A stretch of 64,000 nucleotides of DNA from contig NC_064676.1 of NCBI RefSeq assembly GCF_023278565.1, positions 7,564,001 to 7,628,000 of the forward strand, given 5' to 3'. The DNA comes from Colletotrichum lupini (taxonomy: Eukaryota > Ascomycota > Sordariomycetes > Glomerellales > Glomerellaceae). The notes under the pieces are model-generated. The model searched no databases, had not been told where the DNA came from, and saw only the letters and a program-made list of their open reading frames with translations. Both the position numbers and the translations under genes were made by a program. Below are positions 49,064 to 58,486 of this stretch, piece by piece. Position 1 is the first letter of the stretch. The number at the start of each line of letters is the position of its first letter.

Positions 49064-50194
49064 ATGTCTCTTCGTCAGAATCTTACCAAGCCCATGGTGG
49101 TTGATGCTACCGAAGGCCACGACCACACCCACACCGTCGTCTTTCTCCATCGCTTCCCCGAGACCACCTCCGAGGAGGACCTTAGTCGAAAGGTCCTGTC
49201 CGAGAAGCTGACGATGAATCACAAGACCCTCCGCGAACAATTTCCCTCAGTCCGCTGGGTCTTCCCCTACCCCAAAGCCCATGCTCGTCCTTGGAACAAC
49301 CTCACGCCCGAAGATCGAACCGCAGTCGGTATGAACATTGGCAGTCTGCCCTACATCGCCCAAATCATCCTCCAGGAAGCAAACAAGGCTGGTGGTCTCG
49401 ATCGCATCATCCTTGGTGGAATGGGACAGACTGCCGAGGCAGCTCACGATGCAATGACGTCCTTTCCCGAGTGTAAGATAGATGCCTACGATAATGCCGA
49501 CGACATGTCGTCATTCCTTCAAAAGACCTTCCACGCCGACTGCACGAGTCTTGAGCATCTCAAGCTCGCTGGTTTCGTGGGAATGCACGCCCAGGACGCC
49601 AAGATAACGTCCGACGTCAGAAGCATGGCCGTCTTGTCCAAGGAAGTATACACAATGAAGAAGAAGATCAACGCTACCCTCGTCGCGCAGACCCCTCACA
49701 AGTTCATCAACGGCGGCTACAAAATTCAGAATAAAACCTGGGACGGCAGCCGCATCGATGATTTTGCTAGCTTCCTCGAAGCCATCGGCGTGGAACGCGG
49801 TCTCGATATCAAGAAGACGAGCACCGAGACGCTCATTCCCAAGAACCGAGAACCGACCCAGAAGTGGGATCCCCGTGATACTCTCAGCGACGCCCAGAGA
49901 TACGCCCAAGAGATCCTGGAGCAGAAGAAGGAGAATGAGGAAATCAGGCGAAAGCTGCTTATTCGCATCGAGGCTGACAAGGTCGAGCGCAAGATCAAGG
50001 ACGCGCGCGAGAAGGCGAACCGAGGCAACATCAACAGTAAGAATAACTGGCTGAAGCCGGCGGATTCTGTCAATGTTCTCGGCGGTGTTGGGTACCGCTC
50101 CAGCCTCTCTCAGGAAGAAGACGAGGAACAGGTAGGAATGCCGTTATCCCGCAAGTCAAATCAAGCTAACACAGAGCAATCCAGCAATGAATAA
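49064..50194 (+). CDS. Alpha/beta-hydrolase-like protein (acyl-protein thioesterase/carboxylesterase fold) without nucleophile, with C-terminal charged coil
   Basis: 376 aa if unspliced. The N-terminal 245 residues follow the phospholipase/carboxylesterase (APT1-like) pattern: THTVVFLHRF (24-31) for the first strand, RWVFPYPKA, LDRIILGGMGQTAEAAHDAM (112-131) at the nucleophile elbow, LAGFVGMHAQ, and IDDFASFLEAIGV. In the family the elbow is GxSxG; here residue 121 is Gly and the last Gly is Thr, and no convincing catalytic Asp/His block follows, so it is probably a pseudoenzyme. Residues 276-318 are a highly charged helix with RIEADKVERKIKDAREK, resembling the helical segment seen in UBX-type adaptor proteins. 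The 3' end is uncertain: a 43-nt intron from GTAGGAATG may exist, and the DNA beyond (to about 50279) reads DISLIQKVDLIGPKKD in another frame. Role not known. Confidence 0.75.
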   Translation: MSLRQNLTKPMVVDATEGHDHTHTVVFLHRFPETTSEEDLSRKVLSEKLTMNHKTLREQFPSVRWVFPYPKAHARPWNNLTPEDRTAVGMNIGSLPYIAQIILQEANKAGGLDRIILGGMGQTAEAAHDAMTSFPECKIDAYDNADDMSSFLQKTFHADCTSLEHLKLAGFVGMHAQDAKITSDVRSMAVLSKEVYTMKKKINATLVAQTPHKFINGGYKIQNKTWDGSRIDDFASFLEAIGVERGLDIKKTSTETLIPKNREPTQKWDPRDTLSDAQRYAQEILEQKKENEEIRRKLLIRIEADKVERKIKDAREKANRGNINSKNNWLKPADSVNVLGGVGYRSSLSQEEDEEQVGMPLSRKSNQANTEQSSNE

Positions 50195-50527
50195 ATCAGC
50201 AGCGGCGATATTAGCCTCATCCAAAAGGTCGACCTCATTGGTCCCAAGAAGGATAACATGACGAAGTCGTTTCCATAACAATAGACAGATGCTTGTCCTT
50301 GATACTCGCTTCTCCTATGTCTTGAATTATGAGTTTAAGCTTTCAAGAGAGAAATTGACTCAGACGGGTCAAGATCCTGATTTCCGGTTGAATATTGGGA
50401 TTTTCAGTATCTGTCGCTTGATATTCACAATGCTTCTCAAGTATGGGCGATCGGAAGACGAAGGACCCGGGTATCTGATCTGGTTTTTACCTGTGTAAAT
50501 AAAGCTCGTCCAGACTCTTCCCATCTA
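50195..50527. other. Convergent 3' flanks
   Basis: A short region between two convergent genes. It may contain a last exon of the hydrolase-like gene (open to TAA at about 50279). Otherwise no feature seen. Confidence 0.4.
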
Positions 50528-52544
50528 CTAAACCAGGATACCTTCTTCCACGGCCTTAATTTGTAGGGCTAAGAGCCGCGAATAAGAGCGACACAGGGCG
50601 AGATTCCCACCCATGTAGTAGAACCGCGGATGGCCGCTGCTTCTCCAGATCTGCCCGAGGTTAGTCGCCTTTTCCAAGGTTCTGGTCAACATCGAAAAAC
50701 TTACAGAGTTGATCTCGCCTTGCTCATCAAGATCCCAACACTCCTTGACTCGATCCGCCACCTTGTCGCCTAAAATATTACGCGTGCTAGACCTCATGCC
50801 ATCATATCCCGTCGCCAGCACAACAATGTCAGCATCCAAAGTCGTACCGTCCGCCAACTTCAGACCATTCGGCGTGAAGCCGGTGATGCCCTCAGGGCTA
50901 TGATGGACCTTGACCTTCCCGTCGACTATCAGCTGACTGCAACCGACGTCAATGTAATAGCCTCCGCCGCGAGTGATGTATTTGCGGTAGATACCGCTTC
51001 CATCAGGTCCAAAGTCAAGCTTGAAGCCCGCCTTGTTCAGACCGTCTAGCAGCTCCTGGTCGGCGGCGGTGATGGCCTTGGTACCGTGCGTGCTCAGCGC
51101 GAATTGCACGGGGATCGGGATGCTCTGCGCAACGATGTCACAGTCTTCGGTTGGGGGCCCGCCCTCCTCGTACATTCCCTTGTGCATCACAAAGATTCCC
51201 TTATTCGCTGTAATGACATAGGTACCGCCCCTTTGGATCATCGTCACCTGCGCCGCGCCGGCTTCGTAAAAGTTTTGGCAGATGTCGTGGCTCGAGTTGC
51301 CGGAGCCCACGACGAGGACCTTCTTGCTGGAGAGATTGTTGACGAAGGAGGCGTCTTGGTGCTGGCTGCCGTGGTATACTATACCCTTGAAGTCGCCTTG
51401 TCCGGGGAATGTGGGCGTGATGGGATCGCCGGCTTGGCCGGTCGCCAGAACGATGTGACGAGGCTTGAGGGTGCGGAGGGTGCCATCTGCCCGTCGAAGC
51501 TTGACGGTCCATGCCTTTTCCTGCTCGTTGTAGCTTGTCTCCTCAATGTTGGTGCTGGTCCAGATGTTGAGCTCCATCATTTTTGCGTAAGACTCTAGCC
51601 AATCTGCAAGCTTGTCCTTGGGCATGAACTGGGGCCAGTTTCCGGGGAATGGGATAAAGGGGAGATGACAGTACTGAATCGGATCATGGGTCATCAGAGT
51701 CTGCATGTGAGATGAGTGTTCAGGTCAGCGTTAATTCCATCGCAGGCTAGAGATTGTGATGAAGACACCAGAAAGACAGACCCTGTATCGCTTGCGCCAG
51801 CTGTCCCCGACGTGCTCATTTCGATCCACCAGCAGAGTCGGGAGGCCAAGATTCCGTAGACGAACGCCAATATTGAGCCCAGCATGTCCTGACGAGACAC
51901 AAACAAGTCAGCAATTCTTGACTACCAGCATCGAGGATATGCAACTCACCGGCGCCAATGACCAACACAGTAGGGTCTTCATCGACAAATTCCACCTGTC
52001 GTTCGCGCCTCTCCTTCCAGTTTCCCCCCTTGGGATCCACGTGACCCGTAGGCCTGCTGACTCCCACCGCTTCCTCGAACCCCTTCAGTTCTAGGAGGGT
52101 GAAGTTGATCATGAAGGCTTTCCAGGTGTCGTCCGCCTCCAACGCCAGTCTCACCATACCCTTGCCACGGCCAACGCTGGACTGAAAGTCAAACATGCTC
52201 TCCACCCAGTGAACACCAGGCGCAGGGTCCCCGAAAGACGGCTGGAATGCGCCCTTCTCTCGGGGGACGATTTGGCGGATACCTGCCCGAGGCTGATTTT
52301 CCTTGAAAAATGTCGCGATCTCGTCGAGGCCGTTGATGGTCCTGAAGTCCCATGAGAGACCGAGAAAGTCTCTGATCCAAGCATCTTCGCGGAAGATAGT
52401 CGATAGACCGTCTTTCACGTTGTTGGCGAGCACTTTCTCAAACGCCTGTGTCCAAGCCTTGATAATTTTCCGTGCATTTTCGGGTGTTTTTCAAGTAGGT
52501 TCCCTGAGGATGGGGAGTTTGATGATGTAGTCGTTCTTCGCCAT
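50528..52544 (-). pseudogene. Flavin-containing monooxygenase with premature TGA at codon 18
   Basis: An FAD/NADPH-dependent oxygenase of the fungal FMO-like family with an N-terminal SnoaL/NTF2-like segment. Exons 51950-52544, 51782-51888 and 50528-51700 (introns 61 and 81 nt; GTGAGT...GTCAG and GTCTGT...TGCAG) give 624 codons plus stop, normal family length. Motifs: FAD-binding VIGAGHAG at about residue 195 across intron 1; HIVLATGQAGDP; NADPH-binding VVGSGNSSHD at about 365; FMO-type VVLATGYDG near 530. From the ATG at 52544 the frame reads MAKNDYIIKLPILREPT, then TGA (52491-52493), then continues in the same frame KTPENARKIIKAWTQAFEK into the rest. No GT-AG intron can remove the TGA. The next in-frame ATG is about residue 117, past much of the N-terminal segment but before the FAD site, so a shorter active protein is possible. 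Confidence 0.85.
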
Positions 52545-53452
52545 GATGCGTCTATCTCTACCCTTGAATTAGCAGGGTATTCGCCGTCTATACCGGTATG
52601 GATATCACGGTAAACTTGGATGACAACGTTCGGCTTTAAATGGGAGCTGAGCACGATCGGACAACATTAGTCCGCACCGCGGTAGCTCTGACGATCGGCT
52701 GCAAAGTTCACAGCTTCATGCAGGATCCTGGAATCTGATTGCCGAAAGCGAAAAGACTCGGCCCGCTGTCGCCTGCATCATGTCGGTTGATGGACACGTC
52801 CAACACATCGATCACGACCAATAACATGGAGAAGCCATCAAGAACCCAATGGGCCCTGTCTGATATCAGCTACCCCTCCCCGACAGCCCTGACATGGCCC
52901 AACTCCAAAATCCACTTGTAAATGTTAGCTGTGGCTGTTGGGGCACCAAAGTGGCTCGCTGCATGGTGGCGCGACACCGCGTGAGGGGTCGCTCGGTCTC
53001 GCTGATACCCTCGTTCTATTCTTATTTTGTGAATGATTTCAATTATTCAGAAGGACCGCGTCGATGTTTTAGGCAGGCAATTGTTCTCGCCGTTCGATTA
53101 ACCCCATCAATTTGATGCCCCAGAGACAGAATGAAGCTAGATGAAGTGCGCTCTTCACGTCCGATCGTTCATCTCAATGACAACATGAAGCCGATACGTC
53201 ACTGAACGAGGGTTGCTTCGGACCACACTCGGCCGATGGCACTGAAGTACTTAAGACGAGGAGAAACGCCTCTCAAACGTCTAGCACGTGGGGTTTTTTT
53301 CAGATTGAAGAAGAAAACAGCTTTTCGATATAAATCAATAATTATCTCTACCGAAATTGAGAACGAATTTCATCGAATTCACGGGCTCAGCTTCAGTTCT
53401 ATCTTCTTGACCATTATATAATCTCACGACGACATAAACATCTGGTCTCAAC
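52545..53452. other. Divergent promoter region
   Basis: 0.9 kb between the minus-strand monooxygenase and the plus-strand dehydrogenase relic, which start away from each other, so a shared regulatory region is possible. I see no convincing regulator site beyond ordinary CGG triplets. Confidence 0.5.
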
Positions 53453-54371
53453 ATGGCGACTGCGGGGATGCAAAACCCGTCCTGGTTTCTGTATGGCCCA
53501 GGCTCAGCCAAGATCATGGACCGGCCTACTCCTACTCTCAAGAACGCAAATGAAGTTGTTCTCAGGGTCAAATACGTGGGCGTGTGTGGATCTGATGTAT
53601 GTCTCCTATCAGCCCAATCGACTTGATGTTGATCGATCTCTACCGGGTGCACTTCTGGAAAGAAGGAGGGTTCCAGCGCAAAGTCAGCGACGAGAAGCCT
53701 ATCGTGATGGGTCATGAAGCCTCCGGTACCATCGAAGCAGTCGGTTCCGCCGTCACCAACGTCAAAGTAGGCGATAACGTAGCGATCGAGCCAGGGGTTC
53801 CCTGCCGATGCTGCTCAGCCTGCAAAAGAGGCGAGTATAATTTATGCGTCGCGATGAGGTTCTTCGCTGACCCTCCGGACTCCCATGGGGCCTTGACAAA
53901 GTATCTCGTCATGCCGGAGGACTTTGTCTACAAGGTCCCTGACGAGGTGAGCCTCCAGGAGGCGGTCCTCGTGGAACCCACCGCCGTCGCCGTCCACGCG
54001 GCACGTCTGGCTGAGATCAAGTACGGGCAAGATGTCGTCGTGACTGGGTGTGGGACGATCGGATTGCTCTGCGCGGCTGTAGCCAAGGCCTTTGGCGCCC
54101 GACGCGTCATCTTGGCTGATATCATCCAGGCGAAGCTAGACTTCCTGAAGTTCCCATGCTGGTTCTGTCCGAAAAGGAACTCAGAGTCCGAGGATGTTTT
54201 CGATACGACTCTGGCGATTATGAGTTGGCTTTGTCGCTTATTGTGGAGGGCAAGGTGAAGCCTAAAGCGATCCTGTCGAGTGTGACCCCCTTCGGGACGG
54301 CCACTCTGGCCTGGGACAAGACTGCAAGGGGCGAAGGAGTTAAGAATATCATTGAAGGTGTCAGAGATTGA
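53453..54371 (+). pseudogene. Xylitol/sorbitol dehydrogenase-type zinc alcohol dehydrogenase, broken
   Basis: A medium-chain NAD-dependent polyol dehydrogenase (oxidises a sugar alcohol to a ketose in the intact family). Exon 1 from 53453 (MATAGMQNPSWFLYGPGS) has the catalytic-zinc Cys in VGVCGSD; the next coding part begins VHFWKEGG at 53647 and carries GHEASG, the structural-zinc cysteines in PCRCCSACKRGEYNLC, and the NAD fold VVVTGCGTIGLLCAAVAKAFG. Two lesions are visible. First, the 50-nt intron (53597-53646, donor GTATGT) ends in GG, not AG, and reading through it hits TGA. Second, after ADIIQAKLDFLKF the frame shifts and about 75-80 residues of the family are missing; the C-terminus resumes in another frame as EKELRVRGCFRYDSGDYELALSLI to VRD-stop (54371). 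The gene therefore carries an internal deletion and a lost acceptor site. Confidence 0.87.
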
Positions 54372-54647
54372 GGGAAGCCCTCGCTTGAGTGTAGGTAATG
54401 TCTCCGCCGTCTTCTTCTCATAACCCATATTAGGACAACGATTAACGTGCTGCGCTTTCTAAAGCGTATTCCCACAGGAAGATGTAGGATACAGAGAGTA
54501 GGAGCGGTAACAATAGTGTCAAAAATAGCAGCAGCAGCAGCAACAGTAGTGATAGTCAGAATAGAACTGAGGTATTTGGCGGCGAAATGCTTCATTGTGT
54601 CACCCACTTGGCTTCCTGAACTCGCTGGAAACATGAAGTGCCATCCT
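54372..54647. other. Short spacer with an (AGC)n run
   Basis: 3' flanks of two convergent genes. A short AGCAGCAGCAGCAGCAAC microsatellite is at about 54525-54545. Nothing else seen. Confidence 0.5.
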
Positions 54648-56054
54648 TTATGCCGAGTCTGCGTACTCCCAGATATGCTTCTCTATAAAATCGAGGGCCC
54701 TCATATCCTCGTTCTCCTTCTTGATCTCCATCACCCGCTTCTTGTACTTGTCGTTGGCAAGCACCTCCTCTACTCCCTCTGCAACTTGTTGCGACGTTGG
54801 GCGACCAGTCTTGAGATTAACAGCTACACCCGTCCATTGCCCACGCATGGAAATCTCCGGCTTGTCTTCTGTATCGCCTCCGAGCACCATAGGTACCCCA
54901 TTCACTATTCCGTGCAGGAAGCCTCCATAGCCAGCATTCAGGACCCAAACATCTGCGTGCTTGAGCAGGGCGTCGTACGAGAGGAAGTCGACGACCTTGG
55001 TGTTGGCCGGAATCGTGAGCTCTTCGGGAAGTGTCGCACCCTTGACACCCAAGATGGCAACGAGAATGATATCATCGCGGTGAGCCAGACCTTGTATCGT
55101 AGGGATGATGAGATCCGTGTAATTGATAGCGATGGTACCCTGAGCAACTCCCACAACCTTCTTGTTTCCGGCTGTGATTTCACCCCACCATTCTGGGTAC
55201 TTGTAGTTCGGGTCGATGGGCTTGGGCGGTAAACATCCCGCGTACTTGATGACATCGGGGAGATCCGATCTGGGGTACTCGAGGCTGGGCGAGCACATTT
55301 GCAGGGTAACGTCGTAGCTGGTTTGCCATGATTCGAACAAGGCTGGCGGCAGCTCGCGCGTACCGCCGAGGGCCTTGACGACGTCGTTGTACTCCTTTGC
55401 TGCCGCACCAAAGGGGCCCATCGGGCTAAAGAACATCTCATTGAGGAGCTTGTTCCGCCCGCGGCCGGACTCGGTCGAGTCGGGGGGGAGACCGGGTCCG
55501 AAAGGCGCAGTGTCAATGCTCGTGGTCACGACGGGGATAATGTTGATGTCGACGACGGGCGGTCTCGTGGTGTAGCCCTTAGGTAGAGGCGTGCCGTACA
55601 TCATAGGGGCAAGACCCATGTAGAACGTCTCGTGGACAATGACGACTTGCTTGTCGGGATGCTCGACACGGATCTTCTCGAGGGTTTCCATCAGGACATG
55701 GAAGTGAGGCGTCACAGCCTTGATGAAGACGTTGCTTAGGTCGTACATCAGGCGGGGTATGCCAACAGGAATCTTTTCGCGAATGGCTTGCTCCTCGGGG
55801 TTCAACATGGGCGGAATGCTAACATGCTGGGCACCGATGCGCTTGACTTGAGGGTGGAATTCTTCGCCGGCGATGAATGTGCCTTCGAAACCGCGTTGGA
55901 TCATCTCATCAGCAACCTGAAGAAGGGGATAGGTGTGTCCTGTTGCTGGTGCCGCGCAGAAGAGAAGGTAAGGCCGCTTCTTGTTGCCGTCGCTGACACC
56001 ATTGTTGGCCGCTGCTTCGGCAGCCTGAGCTAGAGAATCTGCTGACAGTGTCAT
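54648..56054 (-). CDS. Family-1 glycosyltransferase (UDP-glycosyltransferase, MGT-like)
   Basis: A single-exon 468-aa protein, full length for the family. It probably transfers a sugar from a nucleotide donor to a small hydrophobic acceptor; soluble, no signal peptide or membrane anchor. The N-terminal acceptor domain opens after a 27-residue tail with YLLFCAAPATGHTYPLLQVADEMIQRG, the usual first beta-alpha unit with its active-site His in GHTYP. The donor domain has KKVVGVAQGTIAIN and the sugar-nucleotide region VVDFLSYDALLKHADVWVLNAGYGGFLHGIVNGVPMVLGGDTEDKPE. In the usual motif a His-Cys/Ala-Gly-x-Asn run is expected; here it is NAGYGG, so donor contacts may differ. It lies convergent to the dehydrogenase relic; a role in tailoring a metabolite or detoxification is inference. 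Appears intact. Confidence 0.9.
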   Translation of the reverse strand: MTLSADSLAQAAEAAANNGVSDGNKKRPYLLFCAAPATGHTYPLLQVADEMIQRGFEGTFIAGEEFHPQVKRIGAQHVSIPPMLNPEEQAIREKIPVGIPRLMYDLSNVFIKAVTPHFHVLMETLEKIRVEHPDKQVVIVHETFYMGLAPMMYGTPLPKGYTTRPPVVDINIIPVVTTSIDTAPFGPGLPPDSTESGRGRNKLLNEMFFSPMGPFGAAAKEYNDVVKALGGTRELPPALFESWQTSYDVTLQMCSPSLEYPRSDLPDVIKYAGCLPPKPIDPNYKYPEWWGEITAGNKKVVGVAQGTIAINYTDLIIPTIQGLAHRDDIILVAILGVKGATLPEELTIPANTKVVDFLSYDALLKHADVWVLNAGYGGFLHGIVNGVPMVLGGDTEDKPEISMRGQWTGVAVNLKTGRPTSQQVAEGVEEVLANDKYKKRVMEIKKENEDMRALDFIEKHIWEYADSA

Positions 56055-57862
56055 GATCTCAGATACTTTGTCTCTTTCAAGAGATTCTTGGGGTGAGTAA
56101 AAAGATGCTCGAATCGTTACTTAAAAGCAGAGAGAATGATGACATCAAGATGAGCGGCAGCACCCAGTGATTTATACACGTATGAATAAGAGAATCTCTA
56201 GGGAAGACACAGTACGCGGGGAGCTTCAACTCGATGCGGTCACTCATCTCGGTGAGATTTCCATCCGTACGCGCGCCGTTGGGTCGAATAGTCGCCGGCT
56301 TTATTGCGTTCAACGCTGCATCGGGCCGCATTGCGAAAGGGAAATCTGACAGCAGATTTTAGTACGTCAAACGGCCCTATCCTGCCTGTCTCCAAGCCTC
56401 AAGCTTGTTGTATGGGGCCATCAAAGAGCCAGTCAGCATGCACTAGTCGTATATCGTACACCAGTGTGCGTAAGGCAGCGAGTCATTGTGAGATGCTGCA
56501 CAACCTCTGTGTCCACGTGAAGAGGAGTCGAATGGGCATGTTGTAGGGTCTTACCGGCGGTATTGAAGCCCATTGGTGTCATACTCTGATTATCGACGGT
56601 CCACGTCTCTACAGCGCGATGAGAAAGGGCACTGCAGGATCAGGGTCCTTGCAGCCAAGTCTCAGCCCGTCAGCGCGACGTTTAGAACGAACGAGCTAGT
56701 GTGGCCGTGGATTGAGGCTAACGGTGCTAGCATCGTGGATGATGTAAGTCGGCGGATTGGCTTCGTTCTGTAGCTTCAGGCTCCAGTCTTGCGGCTATCC
56801 GAGTGCCGAGCTTTGAGCCATCGCCGGAAAGGTCCTGACATGGCAGATCAGATTCTCTTGAGAATGCTCTTAGCCACCTGAGATTATCGGATGACAGGGC
56901 CCAAGGGGCATCTGCCATCCCCGGTAGAGAGTCTACCGGCATAGAGGGGCCCGGCATGGATAAGTGCTAAAAAAAAGAAACGTTCATATGTGAGGTGGGG
57001 GTTGACGCGTGGTTCGTCTTCAGACCATAAGGGAGGCTTCACGACCGAGATGTATTGACAATCGTAGGTATATCACATATCGAAAGACGAAATACTCTGG
57101 ACAACAGCCTGCTGCCTTATACGCGCTTCACAAGTTTGCCAGCCTTTGCGAAAGCGAGATCTCGAAGAAGAGTAAAGTAGAGAAAAGGACTAGTAGTAAG
57201 ATGGCGCATGCAGGTAAGCTGACGCTCTGATATCCTGCCACTTGCGGGAGTTTCATTGGTGCTCTTGGGAGTTTGATGGATTCTCGATGATCTAGAAGAC
57301 GATACGAGCCATTGATGGGGCCCTCGCGAGCGAATGATCAAACCTGTGCGACAAATAATGACAATAGTGAAAGTGTTGACAGTTTGATTTGTGTTCGTCT
57401 CTTCGTGAGGTTCTATTGTCTTGGCCACTGGACCACAGAGGCCTGTAACGTTTCCTTAGCCTCACACAATGCGAATGAAGCGTTCCCGGATGATGAAGAA
57501 TGAGCTGATGGACGTCGTTGATCAACACTGCATCGGCGTCGGCAAACAGCAAAAGGCCGCGCGGGGACGACGCTCTCGCGCGCGCGGGATGATCCCCAAG
57601 CAAGGAATGTTGTATCGTTATTAATGGGTCTCGGCCGTCATGTCTCATCCGCTTTGCTGGACCACTCTCGATGCTTGATCAAATGTCTTGGTTCGCGCGC
57701 GCGACCTGACCAAAGGCACTCTGCATGTCCCCCCATCACCGTCGTTGTTCTCGAAACCATTGAATGTTCCGATATTCCCATATCCTTTTAAGATCCCAAA
57801 CGCCCCACCAAAAGATGTAATGCATGCTGCAGCCGCCCGATGCTGCTTTACGTGAGGCCTGG
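56055..57862. other. Intergenic region without a recognised gene
   Basis: 1.8 kb of normal composition. It contains the glycosyltransferase promoter at its left end. Several short open frames on both strands (for example 57117-57428 minus) lack motifs. A GCGCGCGCG run is at about 57573-57590. Confidence 0.5.
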
Positions 57863-58486
57863 TCAAGCAGTCCCTTTTCCTTTGCGATCGCCTGTCCGGG
57901 CGAACAGGTCCTTGAAGCTCCAGTGCCTCTTGTCTGAATCGTCTGATGGTCCGGATGAAGGAAATATGGAGAATCGAGAGGATGACGAGCTTGACTTGGC
58001 TGAACCGTAGACTTCGGTCGGTCGCCCTGGCAAAAGAGCAGTTAGAATTGTGTTCAAAAACGCAACGCAGGAGACCAAAGTGGCATCAAACTTACTAATG
58101 TTTCCAGCCCCTCCAATCCCGTATCCTCGAAACTGGCGGTCTCTCACCGCAGTCTCCTTGGCATCGTCCTCCTCTGTGTCGCTGCTCGCATTATCCAAGC
58201 TCTTCCTCCTCCGCACTGGTGCCACTGTGCTCCCAGCTACGCCCGACTCGAACTTTGCGCTCGCTGGGCCCCCCGACCCGTTGCCGACAACTGGCGAGGG
58301 CAGCTCCGGGGCCACTGACGGCGTGGGTCGCAGATTCGCTGTGGACACGCTGCGAACGACAGCGAGTCGGCCCTGAACGCGGACGCGGTGTCGGCGCTTC
58401 TTCGTGGGGATGAGCTGGTCTGACTCCGGGTCGGGTTCCCCCGCGTCGTCTTGGGAGTATCGGTGCTGGTTCGAGAAGGGAAGCAT
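57863..58486 (-). CDS. Small basic Ser-rich protein with GGAGNI motif (DUF3602-like), 69-nt in-frame intron
   Basis: Exons 58096-58486 and 57863-58026 join over a 69-nt intron (58027-58095, donor GTAAGT, branch CTAAC, acceptor CCAG), giving 184 aa. The spliced junction makes RGYGIGGAGNIRRPTEVYG, which resembles the G-x-GGAGN(I/F)RxP repeat of the fungal DUF3602 family. Before it lie KKRRHRVRVQGR (basic) and RRRKSLDNASSDTEEDD (a basic-acidic stretch with likely phosphorylation sites); after it a serine run and DKRHWSFKDLFARTGDRKGKG. No signal peptide. Because the intron is a multiple of three with no stop, an unspliced message would encode 207 aa with an extra hydrophobic segment. Function unknown in the family. 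Confidence 0.75.
   Translation of the reverse strand: MLPFSNQHRYSQDDAGEPDPESDQLIPTKKRRHRVRVQGRLAVVRSVSTANLRPTPSVAPELPSPVVGNGSGGPASAKFESGVAGSTVAPVRRRKSLDNASSDTEEDDAKETAVRDRQFRGYGIGGAGNISKFDATLVSCVAFLNTILTALLPGRPTEVYGSAKSSSSSSRFSIFPSSGPSDDSDKRHWSFKDLFARTGDRKGKGTA

Noticed and set aside
51086..51598. Plus-strand frame of 170 codons
   Set aside because: Antisense to the monooxygenase catalytic exon; no motif of its own.
52491..52493. TGA in the monooxygenase read as selenocysteine
   Set aside because: Filamentous ascomycetes lack the selenocysteine machinery and the codon is outside any active site; premature stop, readthrough or a downstream start are better explanations.
54447..55232. Plus-strand frame of 261 codons
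   Set aside because: Antisense to the glycosyltransferase, whose frame has full family motifs; shadow.
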